Assembly (NCBI GenBank): GCA_033239125.1
Contig: BSWB01000008.1
Coordinates: 774,001 to 838,000 of the forward strand
Source: Fagopyrum homotropicum
Taxonomy: Eukaryota > Streptophyta > Magnoliopsida > Caryophyllales > Polygonaceae
Length of the DNA stretch: 64,000 bases
Reading direction: 5' to 3'
Part shown: positions 9,839 through 18,342 of the stretch, in pieces
How the letters are laid out: each line of letters opens with the position of its first letter
Position numbering within the stretch: the stretch's first letter is position 1
Notes under the pieces: generated by a model
What the model was told of the DNA's origin: nothing
The model's input: only the letters and a program-made list of their open reading frames with translations
The model's database searches: none
Made by a program: the position numbers and the translations under genes

Positions 9839-11581
9839 ATGGGAAGATCTCGTGGCAAGGATTTAGCTCTATTCGATCCCGAACCGGAGAAAACCCTTAG
9901 ATCTAGATCCAAGAGCATTAAAAAGGGAAAAGAGATGGCCGGAAGAGATCTCCAAGCTGAGTTGAATGAAGCTTTAGAGCAAATTAGGATAAGAGATGAG
10001 GCTTTGGAGAATGAAAGGAGACTTGCCAATGAGAGGCAAGAGGCAACTAGGAGGGAGATTGAGGAGATTAGGCAAGCTCTTGTGCAAAGAGAGCTTAACC
10101 GTCAACAACCTCCTCCACCTCCACCACAACCGCAGCAGGCGGCGGTGAATATTAGGGTTGTTCCCATTTCTATGGAAGAGCCACAAACGTTGGGGCAACG
10201 TATGGATCCGGCACAAAGAGCACACCATCCGGGTGTGAACTTAGGAGATCCCGCAGCCCATGATTACGAACTCCGCCCTCAAGTTCTGCAAATGATCCGG
10301 CATAATCAATTTGGAGGGATGGAAGGAGAGTCTCCTCATCAACACTTGATGAACTATGAGATATTGATGGAGACTCTTAGACCGCCAAGATTGGAGAGCA
10401 ATAACCATAAGCTTAGGGCTTTTTCCTTCTCTCTTAAGGATAAAGCCTTAGCTTGGTATCAATCTATTCCACAAGGGCGAGTTGGTACTTGGGAGGAGAT
10501 GACAACCGAGTTTTTGACTAAGTTCTTCCCACCTTCCAAGACTACCGAATTAAGAGGGAAGATCAATGCCTTCGTGATGAAGGATAGAGAGAGTTTATTC
10601 AAATCTTGGGAAAGGTTCAAAGACCTTCTCTTAGATTGTCCACACCATGGTATACCGAAAATTGAGCTATTGGAGATCTACTTCAAAGGACTTGATGAAG
10701 ATATCCAATTCAAGCTTCAATCTCTTTCCGGTGGGACTTTCATGGAGAAGCATGTAGATGAAGCTTGGGAGTTTGTAGAGAAGCAAGCTCTAGTAATTGA
10801 GAAGTACTCCCATAGGAAGAGTGAAGGGAGAAAGGCGGGAGCATATGAGGTGAGTGAAGTCACCATGAGCCATTTCAAGCTTGACGCCATCAACAACGAG
10901 CTAAATTCCTTGAGGGAGTTGTGTGCTACAACTTTGAAGAACCAAGCAACTCCTCAAGTGCTTCCACAAGCTAACTTATCTTCCAAGGAGGAGGATGTGA
11001 ATTACATGGGAAGGGGCAATTACAACAACTATCAAGGCCCAAGGAACTTCAACAACAACCGGCAATTCAACAATTACCGGCCCAACCATAACCATCCCGG
11101 GTTTTCTTACTCTAACCCGGATGGAGCCTTGAACCCTCCCGCTTCCACAAGCTCAACTCCACCACCAAAAGCTTCACAAGAACCTCCACCCGGATTTACT
11201 CAACCTCCAAAAGATAGAACCGAAATGATGTTTGAGCAATTGCTTGGAAGGTTGAGTGGTCTTGAGAGCACCGTGACTTCAATTTCTAAAGCTAAAAAAG
11301 TGTTGGAAGCACAAGTGTTCCAAAAAGCGGGTGAAGCCCATAGGGATCCGGGAAAGCTTCCCGGAAGGACCGAAGACAACCCAAGAGGCCAAGTGTTGGC
11401 TATTACAACAAGGAGTGGGTTGAGTATGAAGGATCCTTTGCCCAAGGATCATGCTAAAGGGAAACAAGTGGTGATAGAGGAAGAAACTTTGCAAAGAGAT
11501 GGAGGCAAGAGCAAGGATGTAGAGCCAACATATGTGGCACCACCTCCATACAAGCCGCCACTACCGTTCCCTCAATCATGA
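9839..11581 (+). CDS. gag: E2 Gag polyprotein
   Basis: This is the structural protein that would form the virus-like particle. I chose ATG 9839 because E1 and E6 start at the same place (M-R/G-R-S-R). An upstream in-frame ATG at 9797 would add only 14 residues. Residues about 38-87 are a charged coiled coil (LQAELNEALEQ...EEIRQAL), followed by a poly-Pro run. The gag core is at 10390-10720 (FSLKDKALAWYQ; FFPPSKTTELRGKINAF; DCPHHGIPK). The tail is rich in Asn, Gly and Pro with no CCHC knuckle. The frame ends at TGA 11579-11581. E6 has AGA at that codon, so this is probably a private nonsense mutation; without it gag and pol would be one frame. Confidence 0.9.
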   Translation: MGRSRGKDLALFDPEPEKTLRSRSKSIKKGKEMAGRDLQAELNEALEQIRIRDEALENERRLANERQEATRREIEEIRQALVQRELNRQQPPPPPPQPQQAAVNIRVVPISMEEPQTLGQRMDPAQRAHHPGVNLGDPAAHDYELRPQVLQMIRHNQFGGMEGESPHQHLMNYEILMETLRPPRLESNNHKLRAFSFSLKDKALAWYQSIPQGRVGTWEEMTTEFLTKFFPPSKTTELRGKINAFVMKDRESLFKSWERFKDLLLDCPHHGIPKIELLEIYFKGLDEDIQFKLQSLSGGTFMEKHVDEAWEFVEKQALVIEKYSHRKSEGRKAGAYEVSEVTMSHFKLDAINNELNSLRELCATTLKNQATPQVLPQANLSSKEEDVNYMGRGNYNNYQGPRNFNNNRQFNNYRPNHNHPGFSYSNPDGALNPPASTSSTPPPKASQEPPPGFTQPPKDRTEMMFEQLLGRLSGLESTVTSISKAKKVLEAQVFQKAGEAHRDPGKLPGRTEDNPRGQVLAITTRSGLSMKDPLPKDHAKGKQVVIEEETLQRDGGKSKDVEPTYVAPPPYKPPLPFPQS

Positions 11582-14500
11582 GCAAGAGCTCGCTTGGACA
11601 ATCACTTTGGTAAGTTCCTTGAACTAATGTCAAAATTGCATATTAACATTCCGTTCATGGATGCTATTTTAGGAATGCCGGCATATGGCAAGTTCTTGAA
11701 AGAGATACTCTCCAACAAATGGAAGTTGGAGGAGTATGGGGAGATAAGAATGACCAAGAGATCCTCGGAATTGATCCAAACAATGAAGGAGGAGATGCCT
11801 CCCAAGCTAAGAGATCCGGGTTCCTTTTGTGTCCCAATTGGAGTGGGAAATGTGAAGTATGAGGCCCTTTGTGATCTTGGGGCAAGTGTAAGCATCATAC
11901 CGCTTGCACTTTGCAACAAGGTTGGGCTAGGAGAGCCGAAATCGGTCAAGATGACCCTATACATGGCGGAATGTTCTATCACTCATCCGGTTGGGATCTT
12001 AGAAGACATCCCGGTGCAACTAGGAGGATTCTATGTGCCAATTGATTTTGTTGTCTTGGATATTCCGGCGGACTATCCGGTTCCCATCATCTTAGGAAGA
12101 CCTTTCCTAGCCACTTCCGGGTGCCTAGTGGATTGCAAGAATGGGACTCTCTCCTTCAACATTGGAGAAGAGAACATCAAGTTCAAGTTGTCCACAATGA
12201 TGAAAGGGCCAACCCTTGACGAGGATCTCTTCAACATAGTCGAGCAAGAAGAATCTAGAGAAGTTGTGAGCTCGATCTTGATCAAGGACCCCTTGGAGAA
12301 GGTTCTTACCTTAAGTATGATGGAGGAAGGTGTTAAGGAGGCTTGCAATGAAGAGATCAAGGCCTTAGAAGCATTGGAAGAGGAGACAAGGACTCAAATT
12401 GAAGGCTACGAAGAAGTGCTGAACACCTGTAGGTTCCACGGTCTAGATTCATGTTCCACGGCCGTAGAACTCTCTGGACAACTCCGAGAAGCAGGCTTGG
12501 CAGCAACCACGGCCGTGGACTTGGAGCAAACCGTGGAGTTGGCCGTGGTTTCCCCTGAATTAACCCTTGATGATGATCAAGCTTCTAGGAGCCATGGAGA
12601 GCCTTCATTTGCTTTGGATTCATCTCATCCAACCCTATTTGGATCATCTACAATCGATAAAGGTCCTCCTAAACTTGAACTCAAACCCCTCCCCTCTCAT
12701 TTGAAGTATGCTTTCCTGGGTGATAATTCTATATATCCGGTGATTGTTAATGCATGCTTGAGTGATGATGAACTTGCTAAGTTGTTGCATGAACTAAGAT
12801 TGCATAGGAAAGCCATTGGCTATACTATTGATGATTTGGTTGGCATTAAACCTTCTTTATGCATGCATAAAATATTGATGGAAGATAACCACAAACCCTC
12901 TATTGAACATCAAAGGAGACTCAATCCTATAATGAAAGAGGTAGTCAAAAAGGAAATCATTAAGTTGCTAGATGCGGGAATTATCTACCCTATCTCGGAT
13001 AGTAAGTGGGTTAGTCCCGTTCATGTAGTACCTAAGAAGGGTGGGATCTCCGCACCTATCATGCAACCTCCAGATTGGAGTTTACCGTTTGAGATCATGT
13101 GTGATGCAAACGATGTAGCCGTTGGGGCTGTTTTGGGGCAAAGAAAAGATGGGCGCACTCATGCTATTTATTATGCTAGCAAGACGCTAGATGATGCCCA
13201 ACTTAATTATGCTACCACCGAGAAGGAGTTGCTAGCGGTTGTGTACGCATTTGAGAAGTTCCGCTCATATCTTGTTGGAGCGAAGGTCATAGTTTATACG
13301 GATCATGCTGCGATCCGTTATCTACTTACAAAGAAGGATGCCAAGCCAAGGTTGATTCGGTGGATCCTTCTCCTACAAGAGTTTGATTTGGAAATCCGGG
13401 ACAAGAAGGGATCCGAGAACTCCGTGGCGGATCACCTTAGTAGACTCCCATCATTGGAGCTTGAAAGAGATGACATCCCGATTGATGATTCGTTCCGGGA
13501 TGAGCAATTGCAAATGGTGGAGGAATGCTTGTTCCAAGTGTCTAGAGGAAGTGAGCCATGGTATGCCGACATTGTGAACTACTTAGTGTGTGAGGAAGTG
13601 CCTCCCGGTTTGACATATGCCCAAAGGAAGAAGTTCTTCAAGGATGTGAGGCATTACTATTGGAGCAAGCCACTTTTGTTCAAGAGAGGTCCGGATGGAA
13701 TGTTTAGAAGATGCATACCGGAGGATGAGGTGGAGAGTGTGATCCGCCATTGTTATTCCTTGCCATGTGGAGGGCATGCTAGCTCACACAAGACATGTGC
13801 TAAAGTGTTGCAATCGGGCTTCTTTTGGCCAAGTTTGTTCAAGGATGTGCAAGGCTTTGTGGTAGCTTGTGATGTTTGCCAAAGGACGGGCAACATCTCA
13901 AGGAGGAATGAGATGCCCTTGAACAACATACAAGAAGTGGAAATTTTTGATGTGTGGGGTGTGGACTTCATGGGACCATTCCCTTCTTCATGTGACAATC
14001 TCTACATCCTATTGGCGGTTGACTATGTTTCAAGATGGGTGGAGGCAATCGCTTCTCCTACAAATAACGCCAAGGTTGTGGTGCGATTCTTCAACCGAGT
14101 GATCTTTCCTACGTTTGGGACACCAAGGGTGATCATAAGTGATGGAAGGAAGCACTTCACCAATAGGAACTTTGGGGCACTATTGACTAAGTATGGGGTG
14201 ACTCATAAGGTGGCAACACCTTACCATCCCCAAACTAGTGGCCAAGTGGAGATCTCCAACCGGGAGATAAAGGCCATTCTCGAGAAGACGGTATCTAGAA
14301 CTAGAAAGGATTGGGCTATGAAGCTCAATGATGCCTTGTGGGCATATAGGACCGCTTTCAAGACACAAATTGGCACCACTCCTTACAAGTTGGTCTATGG
14401 CAAGTCTTGCCACCTTCCGGTAGAAATAGAGCATAGAGCGCATTGGGCCATCAAGTGGCTAAATTTTGACCTCAAGGAGGCGGGAGAGAAAAGGTTGCTT

Positions 14501-14833
14501 GATATGAATGCCCTGGAGGAGATCCGGTTGGATGCTTATGAGAATGTCCGGATCTACAAAGAGAGAACCAAACGGTGGCATGACAAGCGCCTCATCCCGA
14601 AGGAGTTGAGTGAAGGCGACCTTGTCCTTCTCTTCAACTCAAGGCTGCGGCTCTTCCCCGGAAAGCTAAAATCAAGATGGACCGGGCCATATGTGGTGAA
14701 GAAGATCTTTCCCCATGGAGCTATTGAGATAGGAGGAGAGCATTGTGAAAACTTTAAGGTGAATGGGCACCGGTTGAAGAAGTATATCCCGGGAGCTCCG
14801 GTGGATATGATTGCCCCACTTTACCTTGAGTAG
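11582..14833 (+). CDS. pol: E2 Pol remnant: protease, RNase H and integrase, RT deleted
   Basis: This continues in the gag frame. The protease has DLGASVS near 11872 and the flap/ILGRPF block near 12090. A variable linker (about 12400-12600) carries the CCACGGCCGTGG repeats. The RT entry part (KWVSPVHVVPKKGG) is joined directly to ISAPIMQPPDW at 13045-13047, so the RT fingers, palm and FMDD motif are absent. RNase H (FEIMCDAND; YTDHAAIRYLL) covers 13085-13440. Integrase has its HHCC zinc site at about 13749-13890 and catalytic residues in GVDFMGP, IISDG and QVEISN. Its C-terminal domain ends at 14833. The frame is open for 1079 codons after 11594. Protease, RNase H and integrase motifs look intact, but without RT the element cannot copy itself. 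Confidence 0.9.
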   Translation, partial: ARARLDNHFGKFLELMSKLHINIPFMDAILGMPAYGKFLKEILSNKWKLEEYGEIRMTKRSSELIQTMKEEMPPKLRDPGSFCVPIGVGNVKYEALCDLGASVSIIPLALCNKVGLGEPKSVKMTLYMAECSITHPVGILEDIPVQLGGFYVPIDFVVLDIPADYPVPIILGRPFLATSGCLVDCKNGTLSFNIGEENIKFKLSTMMKGPTLDEDLFNIVEQEESREVVSSILIKDPLEKVLTLSMMEEGVKEACNEEIKALEALEEETRTQIEGYEEVLNTCRFHGLDSCSTAVELSGQLREAGLAATTAVDLEQTVELAVVSPELTLDDDQASRSHGEPSFALDSSHPTLFGSSTIDKGPPKLELKPLPSHLKYAFLGDNSIYPVIVNACLSDDELAKLLHELRLHRKAIGYTIDDLVGIKPSLCMHKILMEDNHKPSIEHQRRLNPIMKEVVKKEIIKLLDAGIIYPISDSKWVSPVHVVPKKGGISAPIMQPPDWSLPFEIMCDANDVAVGAVLGQRKDGRTHAIYYASKTLDDAQLNYATTEKELLAVVYAFEKFRSYLVGAKVIVYTDHAAIRYLLTKKDAKPRLIRWILLLQEFDLEIRDKKGSENSVADHLSRLPSLELERDDIPIDDSFRDEQLQMVEECLFQVSRGSEPWYADIVNYLVCEEVPPGLTYAQRKKFFKDVRHYYWSKPLLFKRGPDGMFRRCIPEDEVESVIRHCYSLPCGGHASSHKTCAKVLQSGFFWPSLFKDVQGFVVACDVCQRTGNISRRNEMPLNNIQEVEIFDVWGVDFMGPFPSSCDNLYILLAVDYVSRWVEAIASPTNNAKVVVRFFNRVIFPTFGTPRVIISDGRKHFTNRNFGALLTKYGVTHKVATPYHPQTSGQVEISNREIKAILEKTVSRTRKDWAMKLNDALWAYRTAFKTQIGTTPYKLVYGKSCHLPVEIEHRAHWAIKWLNFDLKEAGEKRLLDMNALEEIRLDAYENVRIYKERTKRWHDKRLIPKELSEGDLVLLFNSRLRLFPGKLKSRWTGPYVVKKIFPHGAIEIGGEHCENFKVNGHRLKKYIPGAPVDMIAPLYLE

Positions 14834-14842
14834 ACGCTCCCG

Positions 14843-14895
14843 AGTTTGGTCAAGCTAATGACCTTAAAGAAGCGCTTGGTGGGAGGCAACCCATT
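14843..14895 (+). other. Conserved post-pol box
   Basis: AAAGAAGCGCTTGGTGGGAG followed by GCAACCCA lies just after the integrase stop. Nearly the same words occur at 58434-58480 (E7) and, on the minus strand, at 51592-51646 (E6). TGGG and CCCA can pair around AGGCAA. Confidence 0.7.
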
Positions 14896-15232
14896 AGTAA
14901 CATTCTCCCTTTCTTGTTTTGTTTTTGTTTAGATTTTTCTGTTTGTGGTTGTGTTTTGTGTGCTTTGTGTGTGCTAGAACCTTAGTAGCATTGGAAGCCT
15001 TGCATGGCAAGTGAATGATGATGAAACCCTCATCGATTGTGGGTGGAGCGGACGCGGAACTTGGACGGCTAGCGGTGCCTAGCGCGGGTCCCGACGCCTT
15101 GATGAATACTTAGAGCTCTCTACCATGATTGATAGGATCATCCAACATCAATTCCACTTGAGAATCCCAAATACCATAGCAAACCATTTTTACATTGTGA
15201 GAACCTTCTTTCACTCTTCTTTACTTCATTTA

Positions 15233-15270
15233 CACATTGGGGATAATGTGTTTCTAAGTATGGGGTGGAG
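15233..15270 (+). other. Internal hairpin plus polypurine tract of E2
   Basis: CACATTG and TAATGTG pair around a GGGA loop (15233-15250, one G-T pair). TAAGTATGGGGTGG follows at once. The same arrangement stands next to the 3' LTR, so this could be a second, internal plus-strand primer site. Confidence 0.6.
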
Positions 15271-16461
15271 TTTGCATGATCCTTTGCATGATGAGCATCT
15301 AGGGTAGTTTAATATTTTCACATGTCTTGCATTGTATATATTCATTTTGAAAATCCCATAAAAATCAGAAAATAAAATTTTTTTTTTGTGCTTTCTAGGC
15401 TTGGATATGACCCTAATGATGAACCTTGTCTTGTGGATTGGCTATGGATGGCCTTATGTGTTAAATTGATGATGCATATGTGGACTTGAAATACTTCTCT
15501 TGAATCCCATGAATGATTTGTGATCATGATGTTGCCTAAAACGGATTGAGTATTGAAGGTCGAAATTACATGATAGTTCTTGCACACCATCTAGGAATGA
15601 ATGAGGCAATTCATCTCTCTAATTCTCATCTTGGTCATGATTGTTTGAGCACCTCAATTGATATAATTTGACCTCTTTTGACCCATCCGGGAATAGGAGC
15701 ATGATAGTGTGTTGATGTGTATGAAAAGCAAGTGTGGGGTGAAGATGTTGATGAAAGAATATCATGCATAAAATGCTGAATTTGTTGTGAAAGTGTAGAC
15801 AAAAACATATGTTTGGGGACGTTGGCTTAAATGACAAGTAACTCGGTACACTTCACATAATCGGGTGTTGGTGCCTTGCCAAAGTCAAATAAACCAATAG
15901 TCCTAACGAGCTTTGGTATGTGTGCCCGGTGTGAATGCACCTCGAAAAATAGAAAAAGCCCGAGGATGGCTAATCACCAAGGTTTCGGCTTTTGTACACC
16001 AATGCCATTGTCTCAAAAATTTAGTGAAAGAAAAAGAAAAAGAAAGAAAAGATAGAGAAAAATACACACTTGAGGGAAGTTGATCGAGGACAAGATTGTG
16101 GAGTTAGTTCCATTCCCGGATTAGCACCACATAGCCTAGAAAAATCCCCACCTAATCACAACGTTTCTTGGCCTTTTAATTCATAAGACCTTATGACCTA
16201 TTTGCATGTTTGTGAGACTTAGTAATCTAGATTGGATATGCTCTTGATCTTCTTGGCTTCTTCATTTTTACATTTCATACATGCTTTTGAGTTAAGTACA
16301 ATTGTCTTTCCATGCCTTCATTTATTTGATGCATAATTGCTTGTCCATTTCCATGAAACATGACTTTGAAGGTGATCCAATAGTAGAAGCACAAAACCAA
16401 AAAGATTTTGCCATTTTTATGCATACATAAATCATGTTATCTTGTAGTCTATAGTTGAGAA

Positions 16462-16501
16462 TTTGCTCGGGGACGAGCAAACCTTAAGTATGGGGTATTT
16501 T
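16462..16501 (+). other. 3' polypurine tract of E2 with preceding hairpin
   Basis: TTTGCTCG and CGAGCAAA form an 8-bp stem around GGGA (16462-16481). It is followed by TTAAGTATGGGGTATTTT, which ends at the 3' LTR. This is the expected place for the plus-strand primer. Confidence 0.8.
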
Positions 16502-18337
16502 TGATAACACGATTTATGACTTAGGTTTAGGTGATCATTTAGATAGATTTCTCGCTCATTCATGCACGGTTTAGCACTAGTTCACGACGTTCGCACTCAA
16601 TTCACGAATTATGTCGAGATAGACGTCTACACGGACTTGTGCATTGCTTTGTAGGTATTTTGGGAGATTTAGGAGCTAAAACGATACGTTTGAGGATCGT
16701 TCATCAAGATGACACACCCTCGGACTCATTAGGATGCGAGCTAAAGGCTAAGGAGGACTCATGGAACCTTGCCAACACAAGCCATGCACCAAATCGAAGC
16801 TTAATGATCAAAGGCAAAGCTGAAGCAAGAATCACGGTCTACTGGCACTCCACGGCCGTGGTTTCAACCGTGGATTTTGCCAGGTTTTCGTGACATCTGT
16901 GCCACGATCTCTTGGCCAGCTCTTGCAAAAGTTGTAGTATAAAAGTGGTCCTGCATTGGCTGAGAGGAGCATCTTGGAGCAGCTCTCCATTATCCACTAT
17001 CATCCAATCAAAATATTCTCTCAACAAGAAGATTCTTAGAAGAAGGAGGTAGAAGGAAGCTACCATTGGAGAAGAGCTTCATTGGAGAAGAAGAAGAACA
17101 CACCATTGATAAGATTTTGATAGCTTTGTAGAGAAGAATTTTGGAATCGATCTCTAGAGTTGTATGAACCATTTGAACCTTCTTTAAGAAGGGTTGTGAG
17201 TTATTCTAATTCCATTTTCAGCTTGGTTTTGTTTTAGTTCACTTGTTTATCTCTTTCTCTTCATTATCTTGCAAATGGATGCCATGATTTTATGTTTGAT
17301 TGTTTCGATTTCTATTATGAATGTTTTAGGCTAAATAGATGTGGTTCTAGGGTAAGGAAAGGATGGTTATGGCTAGGGCTATGATAGGATGGACTTAGAT
17401 TTACCTTTGGATGACTTGTGTGCATGAACGTAGTTTCTGTTAGGAATCACGGCCAGTTCTTGCCAAACCACGGCCGTGGAAAGGTAGAACAAACCGTGAT
17501 CTTACTTGGTTCGATGGATCTAGTCTTAGATTGTTAGAATGTTGAAATCCTAAGTGTTTGTTGAGTCAATCTATCCTAGGGTGACCTAGTGTTAGCAACT
17601 AAGTGTTAGGAGAGACTTATCTGGTAATCCTTGCTCTTAGATCTCAAAGATGACAAACCCTAGGTAGTGGTGAGCCTCATAAGCCGCCATTAGATTAAGT
17701 GTGCTAGGATGGTTGTTTAGGACTAACCCTTCCGAGACTTACCTGGTAAGGATAGGTTAGATCTCTAGGTAACAATCCGGTTTGTGTAGAATTCCTTCCC
17801 TTAGGTTCTTAGAGACTTACCCGGTGATGAGACTTTAGGGATGGCCTAGTGGACCATGAGACCTACCCGGTGATTGATCCCAATCTAGAAACACTTAACC
17901 CCAACATATCATAGTTAATCCAAGGAAAGAATAGATAGCTTGAGTCCTATGCCATAACCGGAACTTCCAACCCCTAGAATCCGCTTTTCTATCTTTGATC
18001 AATATCTCGTATTTTTGCTCGTTTGCTTGCGTTGATTTGTTAGCTTAGTTGATTATTACATTTCACATGATTTGTGATCTTTTATTGATCACCGAAAAAC
18101 CAACCAAAAACAATTGAGATTTTCATTTCTTTATTTCTTTCTCTTTTCTTAACCTAGATCTTCACTAGACTTAATCATAAATCGAATCAATCTCACCTTA
18201 GTCTTTGTGTTCGACATCGGAATACTATCCCTACTACAAACGTCCCGTACACTGCGGGTTCGCTAGGAGTTAGGATAAATATAACGAGTATAAATTTAAA
18301 GCTTATTGCGATTCACACACACATCCTGAGCGTAACA
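16502..18337 (+). repeat. E2 3' LTR
   Basis: It is the partner of 7862-9697, with the same length and about 16 differences, mostly transitions. Palindromes are at 16850-16861 and 17468-17479. It ends GCGTAACA, followed by the target duplication GTCAA. Confidence 0.95.
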
Positions 18338-18342
18338 GTCAA

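Larger units (their letters stand above)
14834..16501 (+). other. E2 3' noncoding region with conserved boxes
   Basis: It has no ORF of note. In order it holds a post-pol box (14843-14895), a hairpin plus polypurine module (15233-15270), a block beginning AGTAACTCGG (about 15837-15940) shared with E1, E5, E6 and E7, an A/G-rich tract near 16020-16060, and a second hairpin plus polypurine tract against the 3' LTR. The similar layout in E6 and E7 suggests cis-acting roles in packaging, plus-strand priming or 3' processing; none is proved. Confidence 0.75.
7862..18337 (+). mobile_element. E2: young Athila-like element lacking the RT domain
   Basis: The LTRs are both 1836 bp (7862-9697 and 16502-18337), start TGATAACACG and end GCGTAACA (altered in the 5' copy). 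GTCAA lies on both sides (7857-7861, 18338-18342). By eye I count about 16 differences between the LTRs, under 1%, so insertion is recent. The element has a tRNA-Asp PBS and one long gag-pol frame (9839-14833) broken by a single TGA. That frame has lost about 750 bp covering RT. There is no ORF between integrase and the 3' LTR. E2 must be immobile on its own. It shares its family with E6. Confidence 0.95.

Noticed and set aside
9790..9840. A splice acceptor (TTTTCAG) before gag in E2, with TTTGCAG before gag in E1, as evidence of a leader intron
   Set aside because: E7 lacks the AG at the corresponding place and no conserved donor was found; such strings are common in T-rich leaders.
11602..14443. 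Minus-strand ORFs opposite the E2 pol gene, and similar ones opposite E1, E6 and E3 pol
   Set aside because: They are antisense shadows of real coding frames, with no start context or recognisable domain.
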